Source: Deltaproteobacteria bacterium (GTDB taxonomy: Bacteria > JAEEML01). Taken from it: 15,051 bases of DNA. Position 1 is the stretch's first letter, and every line of letters starts with the position of its first letter. The notes beneath the pieces are model-generated. The model was given only the letters and a program-made list of their open reading frames with translations. It was not told the DNA's origin and did not search any database. Location of the stretch: positions 1-15,051 of the forward strand of contig JAEEML010000161.1 in assembly GCA_016283195.1 (NCBI GenBank), in the 5' to 3' direction. The position numbers and the translations under genes were made by a program. Shown here piece by piece: positions 1 to 8,124 of the stretch.

Positions 1-24
1 ATTTACCAGTTTTAGCTGGTAAAT
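1..24 (-). terminator. Inverted repeat, possible terminator of the HARE-HTH nuclease gene
   Basis: A perfect 9-bp inverted repeat (ATTTACCAG / CTGGTAAAT) with a 6-base loop lies 12 bases beyond the stop codon of the leftward gene. On the minus strand the hairpin follows the gene end directly, where an intrinsic terminator would be. The stem is AT-rich, and the bases that should form the T-run lie outside the window, so the assignment is tentative. Confidence 0.45.
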
Positions 25-35
25 TCTAATACATT

Positions 36-1016
36 CTAAAAGACTGATAAAATTTTCTTTTCTTTTAAATAGGCTACAAATTTTTCATCAGATAATATTT
101 CATCATAGTTGCTTTTAGCTTTTTTTACAGCAATATCTTCTGTGATATCAGTTACAAAATCATTAAATTCTGGCGAATCTTCAGCAAGTCTGTCAAGGGT
201 ATCCCAATCAATGCTTTCATTATATCGTGCTTGGCAAATTATTTCTGAATCAGTTATATCTTCTGCATTTAATTTTATAATGCCTATTCCAAAAGCATTA
301 GATAGGCGCTGTATTTCATTTTTAAAATCCGGATCACTATTCATTTTCAAGCAAACCAGGTAACCCTCATTTGCCCAGCTGGAATTGGAAACCGCTTGGA
401 AAAAGCATTGCCGCAGATTTCCGTAATCTAAATGTTTTTTCATTTCAAAAGAGAATAATTTTAGCGAGTTTACATTTAATGAACGCTGAAGTTCTATAGT
501 CTTTTTTAAATAATCTCCAAATGGGAAATAGACACCAACTAGATCAGGATGTAACCATTCATTTGTCCCCTTGGGTCTTCTGGTAGAACACTCCTGGTGA
601 ATTGTTTTAACATAACAACGAAAATGCGGATGTTCATATACATATTTAGCAAGTAGTGGATGCAAATCTCTTTCGTCGAAATTTTTTTCTTGGCCTCTTA
701 GAAGTATATTTTCGTCTTGCTGTTTAACTTTTTCAACTTGAGATTTAACCAGTTGCTGATTTAAATTCATACTCCTGAGTAAAAATCTGGCTGGCCTTTT
801 GGAAACTTGAATAAATGTGCTTTGATCACCTTTTTCTTTTATATCAACATATAGTCTTGCGCCAACAGTAGCTGAGGGAGTTTTTCCAAATGTTCCCAGC
901 TTTTTATCCAATTTCATTTCAAGAGCTTTTTCCCACACTTCATCTGCCGACATCGGATTAGGATTGTTTTTAAAAACATCTATGATTAACTCAAAAAATG
1001 TATACTGTTTTCCCAT
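36..1016 (-). CDS. HARE-HTH domain protein with PD-(D/E)xK-like nuclease domain (COG2958-like)
   Basis: The 326-residue product resembles COG2958-type proteins. Residues about 3-80 match a HARE-HTH domain, the winged helix shared by ASXL, RNA polymerase delta and some restriction enzymes: FFELIIDVF, then SADEVWEKALE, then TPSATVGARLYVDI. A linker rich in Q, K and E (about 85-115) leads to a region with the PD-(D/E)xK nuclease pattern: HPDLVGV with D158, FSFEMKK with E191 and K193, and Q207 in the following helix. The expected role is DNA cleavage or DNA-modification sensing in defence; the substrate is unknown. A GGAGG ribosome site 7 bases before the ATG supports the start. The gene lies 31 bp downstream of the MmcQ/EVE gene on the same strand, probably in one operon. 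It is much AT-richer than its neighbours (15 G/C in 60 bases at 61-120), which suggests transfer. Domain calls are from pattern recognition; specific activity is inference. Confidence 0.8.
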   Translation of the reverse strand: MGKQYTFFELIIDVFKNNPNPMSADEVWEKALEMKLDKKLGTFGKTPSATVGARLYVDIKEKGDQSTFIQVSKRPARFLLRSMNLNQQLVKSQVEKVKQQDENILLRGQEKNFDERDLHPLLAKYVYEHPHFRCYVKTIHQECSTRRPKGTNEWLHPDLVGVYFPFGDYLKKTIELQRSLNVNSLKLFSFEMKKHLDYGNLRQCFFQAVSNSSWANEGYLVCLKMNSDPDFKNEIQRLSNAFGIGIIKLNAEDITDSEIICQARYNESIDWDTLDRLAEDSPEFNDFVTDITEDIAVKKAKSNYDEILSDEKFVAYLKEKKILSVF

Positions 1017-1047
1017 AGCTTAACCTCCAGTATTATTATCTACTTAT

Positions 1048-2244
1048 TTAATCAATCTTTTTGCAACCTGAAAATTTATTATTTAAATCAACTGGCTCGG
1101 AAACTTCACCATTTTTAAGATTAGCAACAGCAGAATCCATCATGGTAAGTGTTTTCGGTGGAATTTCCAGCGCCGCTACCAGCTCCTTGGGCGCCATCTG
1201 CTGGCCGCGGGCCATCGCCACCCCAAGAGTGCGCATTCTTTTTATGGGCATAAAGTCAGGCGGATATTTCAGGAGCACTTTGAGCTCCATTATCTTTTTC
1301 AGGCGCAGATTCTCATCTTCATAGTGGTAAGGAATATCAGTTTTAAGTACCTCACATTTATAGAGAATTGCCGAGATGGGCGCCGCCACATACATATATA
1401 CAATATCGCCCGCTTTAAGGCGGGCGCTCTGTTTCCAGCTGGTAATCTTTTCCCGATCAAAGACCCCCTCCACATCATAAAAAGCGGGATTAGCCGGCAC
1501 CAGCCAGTGCCCCTTAGCTCGCGCGGCCGACGCTTTAGCTATTTTACCGGCGCTAAGTTCGCGGCTTTTAAGCAAAAGTTCTTTAATTAAATCATCGGGA
1601 ACTGTGCCATCAAGGAGCACCGAAACCCAGTTTTTTTTATTCATGTGATAGCAAGGATAAATGCCGGGAATTTTTGTGATTTCGGCTATGCTTTCCGGTG
1701 CCGCTTTAAGATTTATTATCTCCACCAGCGTTTTATCGGCAGCATTTTCTGCTTTGCTTTGGCCGGCCGGCGCCGGGGTCAGGCGGCCCCTGGGGATAGC
1801 CATAATGAGGCCATACCACTTGCGGTTAGCGGCATGGCGAAAGACAGCAGCTTCCACTTTTTGAAAAGGATTATCGGGAGTTTCGCCAAAAGTCTCCTTT
1901 ATCCAGGCCGCTAGGCGGTTGCTCGCATCATAGATAAATTGCGAATTTGTAAAACATTTTTCGCTAATATCGGCTAGAAGCGCCAGATAAGCCTCGCGCA
2001 CAGAGTGCACAAAGGTGCCGCTGGCCCGTTCAACATGGAGCGCGCTATATTCAGCACCGCTTTCCAAATCAAAAAGGCGGCCAGTTACCGCTCCATCCGC
2101 TGTAATGGTAATCGCCGCGCGGAACTGGCCCTCCATAATAGCGGCTGAATAATGATAGGCGCCCTCTTTTAAAAGGAAGCCATAAGGTTCAAGAAGCGCC
2201 AAATTTACCCGTTTTTTTAAGAAAAAATCGCTTTCTATGGACAT
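1048..2244 (-). CDS. MmcQ/YjbR family DNA-binding-like protein with C-terminal EVE-like domain
   Basis: The 398-residue protein has three parts. Residues 1-98 form an N-terminal module I recall from longer MmcQ/YjbR proteins, especially of Firmicutes (RVNLALLEPYGF, then GRLFDLESGAEY). Residues about 105-232 are the MmcQ/YjbR (CyaY-like fold) domain: ASNRLAAWI, NPFQKVEAAVFRH, KWYGLIMAIPR, IPGIYPCYHMNKKNWVSVLL. Residues about 246-360 look like an EVE/PUA-like domain: HWLVPANPAFYDVEG, WKQSARLKAGDIVYMYVAAP, ILYKCEVLKTDIPY. EVE and related PUA-fold domains can bind modified bases in DNA or RNA; MmcQ/YjbR is called DNA-binding mostly from structure. An AAGGA site 8 bases upstream supports the ATG. 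The nuclease-like gene follows after 31 bp. No enzymatic motif is visible, so the function is unknown; a sensor of modified nucleic acid is an inference. The family is the confident part. Confidence 0.8.
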   Translation of the reverse strand: MSIESDFFLKKRVNLALLEPYGFLLKEGAYHYSAAIMEGQFRAAITITADGAVTGRLFDLESGAEYSALHVERASGTFVHSVREAYLALLADISEKCFTNSQFIYDASNRLAAWIKETFGETPDNPFQKVEAAVFRHAANRKWYGLIMAIPRGRLTPAPAGQSKAENAADKTLVEIINLKAAPESIAEITKIPGIYPCYHMNKKNWVSVLLDGTVPDDLIKELLLKSRELSAGKIAKASAARAKGHWLVPANPAFYDVEGVFDREKITSWKQSARLKAGDIVYMYVAAPISAILYKCEVLKTDIPYHYEDENLRLKKIMELKVLLKYPPDFMPIKRMRTLGVAMARGQQMAPKELVAALEIPPKTLTMMDSAVANLKNGEVSEPVDLNNKFSGCKKID

Positions 2245-2355
2245 GGAGAGATCCTTCTAAGGCCAAGACTTTAGCCCTAATTTCCCGGCTTTCCGCTGAG
2301 CGGTAGGCAAGTAGGCAATGCTTATTGCTGATAAGAGAAGTAAGTGGCACAGAGC

Positions 2356-5300
2356 TCAGGTGCCCTTAGCTGTGCAGGTGCAGGTAACCGGGCTACAGAA
2401 TTCCAGTAGCGGATTGCAGGCGCCGCCGCAATCGCAAGCAGCTTTACATTGTAAGAAGTGCATTTGACCTTCGCTGGTGGTGGTGCAACCCACCTCGTGT
2501 TCTGCCGGGCAACACTCATTGCCTTGAATATCGTCATTAGCTAAATAATCGCAACATTCGGCCAGGCCGATACAAGTATTCACTTCGCCGGTAGCCATAT
2601 CAAAGTGGATATTTTTACAGGGGGCGGCGTCTTTGCATTCCACACAAACACAGCTTTCGTCGCAGCACATACCAGGGCCGCAGCTGGGATTATTGGGATC
2701 ACAGGTGAGGGCCATGGGATCGGGGTTACAGGCACAGAGGTTATTCATGGGCACGCAAACACCGCAACCGGGGTTCAAGGGATCATCCTCGCAGGTCTCA
2801 CATGGGCCGCAGCGGTTACCGCAGTTGGCATCGCAAACACAATAATCAACGCGCTCGTTTTCACAGAGCATGGTACATTCGCCCTCTTTGCATACTTCGC
2901 CGGTGCGGCAGCCGCCGTTTTCGTCACAACTATGGCCGGTGGGCAAATATTCACCATTTTTGCACTGTTCTTGCACACAGCGCTCACTGGAGGAACAAGA
3001 ATCATTACAGGGGACGCTTATCCAGTAGCGATAACTTATAACTACCAGTTCACCGGCTTTGGGCAGGTTAGCCGAAGCGCGGGCAGCTTCTTCTTCTTCG
3101 GCATCTATTTTGCCGTTACCGTTGTTGTCCATCGGCGTAGTATGGAAAGTTAGGCTATTGAAAGTCGGATCATAGTTAAAGCCGTTGACGCGGGAGCGCG
3201 GCGGGTAGAACATCCCCCACTGCCCATCTTCTCCGCGGGTAGAACCGTAAATACCTACTTTAATGGTGGAGGCAATCGGTACGCCGCTAAGTGGGTAAGG
3301 CACAGATGCGGCCTGGGCATCAGCTATAATGGTTTGCAAGAAAGCTTTATAACTGCCGCCTTTTTCGGCAATACAAACATCGCTGAATTTACCGCCGGAA
3401 TTGGAAGCTAAATCGCGGAAAGCTTTACCGTCGCCGCGGTTCTTTTCAGCTGAACCTGTTCCGCACTCTCTTGTTTCACCGGCTTTGCCCTCGTTACGGG
3501 TGATGGCATACATACGGCCGTAAATATTGAAGAAATCAAGCATTTCTTTGCGGCGCAGGAAACGCTTGCAGGCAGCGCAGTCGCTATCGTAGGTGGTGTA
3601 GTCGGAGACAATATCTTCATAATTGTGGTAGTGGCTGGCTCGGCAACGGGGCGCTTGGACATTATCATCATAAGCACCGGGAGCGCCGCAATACTCTGTA
3701 TAAGTCGCCAGCCACTTATCAAAGAGCGCTGCCTCGATGCTACCTGTGGGCCGTTTGGTCCAGAATGAGCTATCAAGTTCGCTTACATCGTGATCAACCG
3801 GCCAATCGGAGAGGAAGCGGGTATTATTGGAATTCATTTCATAATTTAAAGCAGTGCAATATTCATAAGTACAATCGCCGGTTGGACTATCGGGGTTATG
3901 GAGGCATCTTGAGGGCAATTGTTCATAATCAAAACCAGTACTGGTGTAATTCCAGAGGCGGCAATCGTCTTTAAAGTAACCATCTTCTTCATCGGAGAGG
4001 AAAATAGTGACAAGCGGTACCATCTCGCAATCCTGGAAGCAACAGGTGGTTTGGTAACAGCACTTGCCGGAGGGACAATCAGCACCGGCTTGGCAAACGC
4101 GGGTGCCGTTGCCACCGGTGGCGGCATTACACTCGGCATCGGAAGCGCAGCTATCGGTTACGCGGTACGATTCACAGCCATTGCCGCTTTTACAAACCGC
4201 ACCAGCACCGCACTGCTCATTATTTTGGCAATAATTAACTTTATAACAGCACTTGCCATTGACCGAGGTACAAATGTGGGGATCGGAATCGCTGGCGCCA
4301 TCGTTGTAACCATAACTCATGAGGCAGCGCTCACCATTTTGGACCATACAGTCTTCATCAATACTACAGCCAACTTGCGGCAAAACTTTTTGCGCTTTGG
4401 GGCGTGGGTCGCAATTAGCCTGGCATGCGGGGTCGCTTGGGTCGTCACACCAGGAACGCAAGTGCATTTTATCCCAAACTTTTTTGCCGTTTTTGAGAGT
4501 TGGGGCTTTGGCCGGAGCAGTGCGGTTGATAAAATGTAAAACACTTCTTACGCCCTCTTCAACGCCGGAGTAATCGCGGCCTTTAACACCGCACATACCG
4601 CCCATAGCGTAGATCATATCGCATACCTGGCTGGAGAAGATATCGAGACCGTTATCACAGGCTTCAATCAGGCGCTCACAGTTAACACTATCTACATCGT
4701 CACCGCAGGCACTATTGGTACCATCGTTAAAGACTGTATCATGCGAAATGTTGATGGTTTCGGTAGTACAGGCTTTTTCAGTGCCAAAGCCAAAGAAACC
4801 GGCGTTGTCTTTAATTACCGGCTTATCGGCGCTGTATTCCCAATAGAAATGGCCGCCGCCGCCGGAGTAGGCTTCGCCTTTATTGGTGGCCGAGCGGTTA
4901 CTGGTGGTCATGGCAATACGGAAGTCAAAGAAGTCGCGGCTGGCGCCAAGGACGCTACGCACATCAGAGGCCGCCTGGCGGGCCGAATTGATAACTTGCT
5001 GCATGGAGCCGGAATCATCAACCATAAAGAGCAGGTCGGCGCGGGCCTGAGCCGGGTTATTCATAATACATTGCTTGGAAACGGTGGCATCATGGCGCGA
5101 AAGAGCCGAACCTTCGGAAAGATCTTCGAGCCTGACTACGCGGTCGAGATAACGGGCTTCGGTAGCATCATCGGTAGTATTGCCGGTATCGTTTTCAGTG
5201 AGGGAAACAACAATAAGGTAAATATTATTGGGCCGCTGGACAATTTCCACGCGAATTTGGAAAGCGTCAAAGGCAAAATTGCGCTCGCCGTGGTTGACGG

Positions 5301-7917
5301 AATCGTTTTTCGGTACGCCGGCCGGCAAGCTACCGCCCAAAAGGCGCTTAATGAGGTCGTTACGCACATCAAACGGGGAAAGAGAGAGTTTTTCTGTGGT
5401 GCTGGCCGGTTTGAAAGTGCTCACTTCATAGTGATCGCTCACTTTGTTTATCGGGAATTGCGGTGAGCTGTCATGAGCTTTATCAATGGAGCCCAAAACC
5501 TGATAATCAACCACATAATCAACTGTACTGGTTGGAGGACGCTTTACAATCAAGTTGCGGAAGAAGTTTTGAATTTGGTCGATACCACGCTGACTATTAG
5601 AGTCATTCAAGATATAAATAAAACCGTAAATATCGCGATCAAGGCGCACGCCATTTTCTTCTAATTTATTAGCGCTTGATTGGAAAACATGGCCTAAGAG
5701 AGTGTCGTTCATGTTATTGGGGTCAAAAATACCGTCGCCGGTGTTATCATCGCCATAGGGGCTGAAGAGATATTCGCTTCTGTTTTCCGGCAGCTGGTTA
5801 TCTTTGCCCACAGGCACTTCAACCTCAAAAGCCAAGCTGTAATCATCGCCGAGCGGTAGGCCGGAAGCGGTGGTGTGGCCAACATATTGGGCATAAGTCA
5901 ATGGCTTTAAATTATTGGTGGAACAAATTTGCCATCTGGCCCAATCGGCGCTTACACAGCAACGCTCCACACCCTCGGGGCAAGCTGGACTTTCGCTGCA
6001 AATACGCGGAGTTTTGCTATCGACATTGCATTCTTCGGTGAGCTCGCAGGTTTCACCTGAAGCGACAGGAGTGGGATCTTTCGGCTCTTCGTTTTTGGTG
6101 CGCGGGTCGGTTTCCTGGCCGTCAACTTTACAATTGTGATTAATATCTTCTTCGCCGTCGTAAATACCATCGCCATCGCTATCGGGATTATTGGGATTGG
6201 TGGGGCCGCTGACAGAGCCGTTATCGGTAAAATAAATTTCGCAGCCGTCCAAAAGGCCGTCACCATCGGTGTCGGGGTTGATGGGATTGGTATTATAGCG
6301 GGTTACTTCTTCGCCGTCATTAAGGTTGTCACCATCGGTATCGGTAATGCGGGGGTCGGTTTCACCGACGCCGCGGCGGCCGTCGAGGTTAAAATCTTCT
6401 TCGCCGTCATTAAGGCCGTCGCCATCGGTATCGGCGAGATAGGCGCAGGTTTCGGCGTAAATATTGCTATCAATAGTGTCGCAAATACCATTGCGGTTGG
6501 TATCTTCCAAATAATCGGGCAGGCCGTCACCGTCGCTATCGAAAAGTACCGGGCTGGATTCTTTGGCATCGACTATGCCGTTGCAATTTAAGTCTTCAAC
6601 GGTATCCGGAATGCCGTCGCCATCGCTATCTATAGAGAGCGGATCGCTCTCGCCGGCATCTACGCGGCCATTGTGGTTTTTATCCTCAAGACCGTCACGA
6701 TAGGGGCATTTATTCAGCGGTACATCAGTGCAAAGAGCGCAATCGCCGTCAGTATCGGGGTTAAAGGGGTCGGTCTCGCGCAAATTGGCGGGAATACCTG
6801 GTTTGTTGCGCGGGTCGTCAAAGCGTACATCGGGGTTGTTCAGGGCATCGTATTTTAGCTCCACGCCGTCCATCAGGCAGTCGCCGTCCATGTCGGCGTT
6901 AAAAGCGCAAATTTCACGGTAGCGGGTGCAGGTTTTGCCCTGGCTCTGCCCGTTATCACTATTGGCATCACTATTGGCATCGCTATTGCCATCGCCGCCG
7001 CTGGATTCATCCCAAGTTGTTTCAGTACTACCGTCGCTGCACACCCAGTAATCATCGCAAAGGCCATTTTTATTGGCATCTTCCACGCCGTCCGGAATGC
7101 CGTCGCCGTCGGTGTCGGCTTTTCTGGGGTCGCTTTCAATGCGCTCATCAACATCGAGGTGGCCGTCGCCGTCCACATCTTCGCCGGGATCTAAAATGCC
7201 GTTGCAATTTAAATCCTCATTTACATCCATGTGGCCGTCGCCGTCGATATCGTTATAAGAAACTTTGCCATCGTGATCGCGATCTTCTACGCCGTCCGGA
7301 ATGCCGTCGCGGTCGGTATCTGGGTCTGTCGATTTACTCTCATTATTTAAGGGGTCGTAAACGCCGTTTTTGTTGCTGTCTTCCAAGCCGTCGGGGATGC
7401 CGTCGCCGTCGCTGTCAGCGGTTAAGGGATCGCTTTCCAAAAGAACATCGCCGCTGTCAAAAACGCCATTGCCGTTCATATCCAAAAAGTCAACACGCCC
7501 ATTGCTATTGGCATCTTCACAGCCGTCTAAAATGCCGTCACCGTCGGTATCGGGGTTATTGGGATCGAGCCCTTTACTGTGAAGACCGACAAAATTAGGT
7601 TCATCGGCATCATTCATGCAGTCGCCGTCTTTATCGGTGGCGGTTACCGGGCACTCGCAGACTTTAAACTCCGGTTTTTGCCCTTGCTGATTTTGTTTAT
7701 TAGGATCTTGCCCTGGGTCGGTATCGGTATCAGCATCTTTGGGAATGGCTTTGCCTTCGTAAGTAAAGCAGTTGCCGGCATCGTCACAGCAGCGGCCATC
7801 ACCTTGATCTTTAAGAACTTTTGAGGTGCCACAATTGCCGATTTCTTTTTCCAGCCGACAGGCAGGCAAAGAGAGGACAAAGAGACAGCCGAGAAGAAAC
7901 AAGCCAATTCGTTTCAT
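2356..7917 (-). CDS. Giant surface lipoprotein: TSP3 calcium repeats, split vWA domain, Cys-rich tail
   Basis: The 1853-residue precursor begins with a lipoprotein signal peptide; the lipobox LPAC places the lipidated cysteine at C20. Residues about 92-610 hold about 15 DxDGDG-type thrombospondin-3 motifs alternating with NxNGxxD segments, expected to bind many calcium ions. Residues about 620-940 are an unrecognised globular region with few cysteines after about 665. A von Willebrand A domain starts near 958 with an intact MIDAS, D967-x-S969-x-S971, continues through AMTT near 1002-1005, and resumes at VPLVTIFLSDEEDG (about 1300-1313). Between these lies a Cys-rich insert, about 1157-1298. 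An EF-hand-like loop spans D1597-E1608 and a Cys-rich tail spans 1637-1853. A GAGG site 8 bases upstream supports the start. The architecture suggests an outer-membrane adhesin or matrix-binding protein. Myxobacterial gliding lipoproteins such as CglB and CglD use vWA domains, but orthology is not claimed. A 110-bp gap separates it from the downstream gene. Confidence 0.9.
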   Translation of the reverse strand: MKRIGLFLLGCLFVLSLPACRLEKEIGNCGTSKVLKDQGDGRCCDDAGNCFTYEGKAIPKDADTDTDPGQDPNKQNQQGQKPEFKVCECPVTATDKDGDCMNDADEPNFVGLHSKGLDPNNPDTDGDGILDGCEDANSNGRVDFLDMNGNGVFDSGDVLLESDPLTADSDGDGIPDGLEDSNKNGVYDPLNNESKSTDPDTDRDGIPDGVEDRDHDGKVSYNDIDGDGHMDVNEDLNCNGILDPGEDVDGDGHLDVDERIESDPRKADTDGDGIPDGVEDANKNGLCDDYWVCSDGSTETTWDESSGGDGNSDANSDANSDNGQSQGKTCTRYREICAFNADMDGDCLMDGVELKYDALNNPDVRFDDPRNKPGIPANLRETDPFNPDTDGDCALCTDVPLNKCPYRDGLEDKNHNGRVDAGESDPLSIDSDGDGIPDTVEDLNCNGIVDAKESSPVLFDSDGDGLPDYLEDTNRNGICDTIDSNIYAETCAYLADTDGDGLNDGEEDFNLDGRRGVGETDPRITDTDGDNLNDGEEVTRYNTNPINPDTDGDGLLDGCEIYFTDNGSVSGPTNPNNPDSDGDGIYDGEEDINHNCKVDGQETDPRTKNEEPKDPTPVASGETCELTEECNVDSKTPRICSESPACPEGVERCCVSADWARWQICSTNNLKPLTYAQYVGHTTASGLPLGDDYSLAFEVEVPVGKDNQLPENRSEYLFSPYGDDNTGDGIFDPNNMNDTLLGHVFQSSANKLEENGVRLDRDIYGFIYILNDSNSQRGIDQIQNFFRNLIVKRPPTSTVDYVVDYQVLGSIDKAHDSSPQFPINKVSDHYEVSTFKPASTTEKLSLSPFDVRNDLIKRLLGGSLPAGVPKNDSVNHGERNFAFDAFQIRVEIVQRPNNIYLIVVSLTENDTGNTTDDATEARYLDRVVRLEDLSEGSALSRHDATVSKQCIMNNPAQARADLLFMVDDSGSMQQVINSARQAASDVRSVLGASRDFFDFRIAMTTSNRSATNKGEAYSGGGGHFYWEYSADKPVIKDNAGFFGFGTEKACTTETINISHDTVFNDGTNSACGDDVDSVNCERLIEACDNGLDIFSSQVCDMIYAMGGMCGVKGRDYSGVEEGVRSVLHFINRTAPAKAPTLKNGKKVWDKMHLRSWCDDPSDPACQANCDPRPKAQKVLPQVGCSIDEDCMVQNGERCLMSYGYNDGASDSDPHICTSVNGKCCYKVNYCQNNEQCGAGAVCKSGNGCESYRVTDSCASDAECNAATGGNGTRVCQAGADCPSGKCCYQTTCCFQDCEMVPLVTIFLSDEEDGYFKDDCRLWNYTSTGFDYEQLPSRCLHNPDSPTGDCTYEYCTALNYEMNSNNTRFLSDWPVDHDVSELDSSFWTKRPTGSIEAALFDKWLATYTEYCGAPGAYDDNVQAPRCRASHYHNYEDIVSDYTTYDSDCAACKRFLRRKEMLDFFNIYGRMYAITRNEGKAGETRECGTGSAEKNRGDGKAFRDLASNSGGKFSDVCIAEKGGSYKAFLQTIIADAQAASVPYPLSGVPIASTIKVGIYGSTRGEDGQWGMFYPPRSRVNGFNYDPTFNSLTFHTTPMDNNGNGKIDAEEEEAARASANLPKAGELVVISYRYWISVPCNDSCSSSERCVQEQCKNGEYLPTGHSCDENGGCRTGEVCKEGECTMLCENERVDYCVCDANCGNRCGPCETCEDDPLNPGCGVCVPMNNLCACNPDPMALTCDPNNPSCGPGMCCDESCVCVECKDAAPCKNIHFDMATGEVNTCIGLAECCDYLANDDIQGNECCPAEHEVGCTTTSEGQMHFLQCKAACDCGGACNPLLEFCSPVTCTCTAKGT
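6088..7644 (-). repeat. Thrombospondin type-3 / calcium-binding repeat array (coding)
   Basis: This segment encodes residues about 92-610 of the giant lipoprotein. I count about 15 DxDxDG-type units at residues near 95, 123, 168, 200, 224, 248, 268, 342, 388, 430, 460, 496, 526, 549 and 579. Many are followed by an NxNGxxD segment and then an (E)SDP/ETDP turn. At DNA level it appears as irregular repeats of gccgtcgccatcggtatcg. Units near 342 and 388 have cysteine in place of the second glycine (DMDGDC, DTDGDC), so disulfides may staple the array. Confidence 0.9.
6957..6992. repeat. Three 12-bp tandem repeats encoding a Ser/Asp/Asn linker
   Basis: Two identical copies of cactattggcat are followed by a third copy with two differences. 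They encode the NSDA-NSDA-NSDN stretch near residues 309-322 of the giant lipoprotein, a flexible acidic spacer that breaks the calcium-repeat array. Repeat-number variation here would stay in frame. Confidence 0.8.
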
Positions 7918-7962
7918 AGATTTACCTCAAACGCCAATACAACGTGTTACCTGATTTGCAGA

Positions 7963-7977
7963 GTAGCCAGAGGCTAC
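7963..7977. promoter_or_regulatory. Short perfect hairpin in the divergent intergenic region
   Basis: GTAGCC and GGCTAC form a perfect 6-bp stem around an AGA triloop. It lies between the divergent lipoprotein and parA genes, downstream of the candidate leftward promoter. It could be a leader-RNA hairpin or an operator half-site pair. There is no T-run after it on either strand, so a terminator is unlikely. The rest of the 207-bp gap (7918-8124) shows only ribosome sites and the promoter-like elements described. Confidence 0.35.
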
Positions 7978-7991
7978 CCATAATCTCTCCC

Positions 7992-8020
7992 ATTTTAGCC
8001 GGAGTAAGTGCCTTGAGCAA
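7992..8020 (-). promoter_or_regulatory. Candidate sigma70-type promoter of the giant lipoprotein gene
   Basis: Read on the minus strand, TTGCTC (8015-8020) and TAAAAT (7992-7997) are separated by 17 bp. The -10 matches the consensus at 5 of 6 positions and the -35 at 3 of 6. Transcription would begin near 7985 and leave an untranslated leader of about 65-70 bases that contains the 7963-7977 hairpin. This is a match by eye with no expression evidence. Confidence 0.4.
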
Positions 8021-8124
8021 GAATAAATAGCATTTTGTGGCGAATAATCCTCCCTATGCAATAAAACTCTGGCAGCTTCTTCCCAACTCTGCTATGGCAC
8101 CTTTCCGGTATTTGGAGGAATGAG

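Noticed and set aside
2293-2303. CCGC-TGA-GCGG hairpin between the giant lipoprotein and the MmcQ/EVE gene, as a terminator.
   Set aside because: The stem is only 4 bp and no T-run follows on either strand, so read-through from 2356 into the downstream genes cannot be excluded or supported.
6049-6064. A parS-like sequence, GGTTTCACCTGAAGCG.
   Set aside because: Only 12 of 16 bases match TGTTTCACGTGAAACA and a central palindrome position is lost; it lies inside the lipoprotein coding region, encoding SGET, and is likely chance.
2605-6591. Several long plus-strand open frames (for example 2605-3153, 3919-4539, 4741-5466, 6136-6591) opposite the giant lipoprotein gene.
   Set aside because: They mirror the repeat codons of the real gene; the predicted proteins are low-complexity (Ala, Gly, Ile, Val-rich) and resemble no family, while the minus-strand frame has a signal peptide and clear domains.
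6088-7644. Dense short DNA repeats that look like a CRISPR or satellite array.
   Set aside because: Repeat spacing is irregular, the frame stays open and the units translate as TSP3 calcium motifs, so these are protein repeats.
8035-8064. TTGTGG and CAATAA with 18-bp spacing as a parA promoter.
   Set aside because: The -10 match is poor and other registers are equally plausible, so I do not list it as a promoter.
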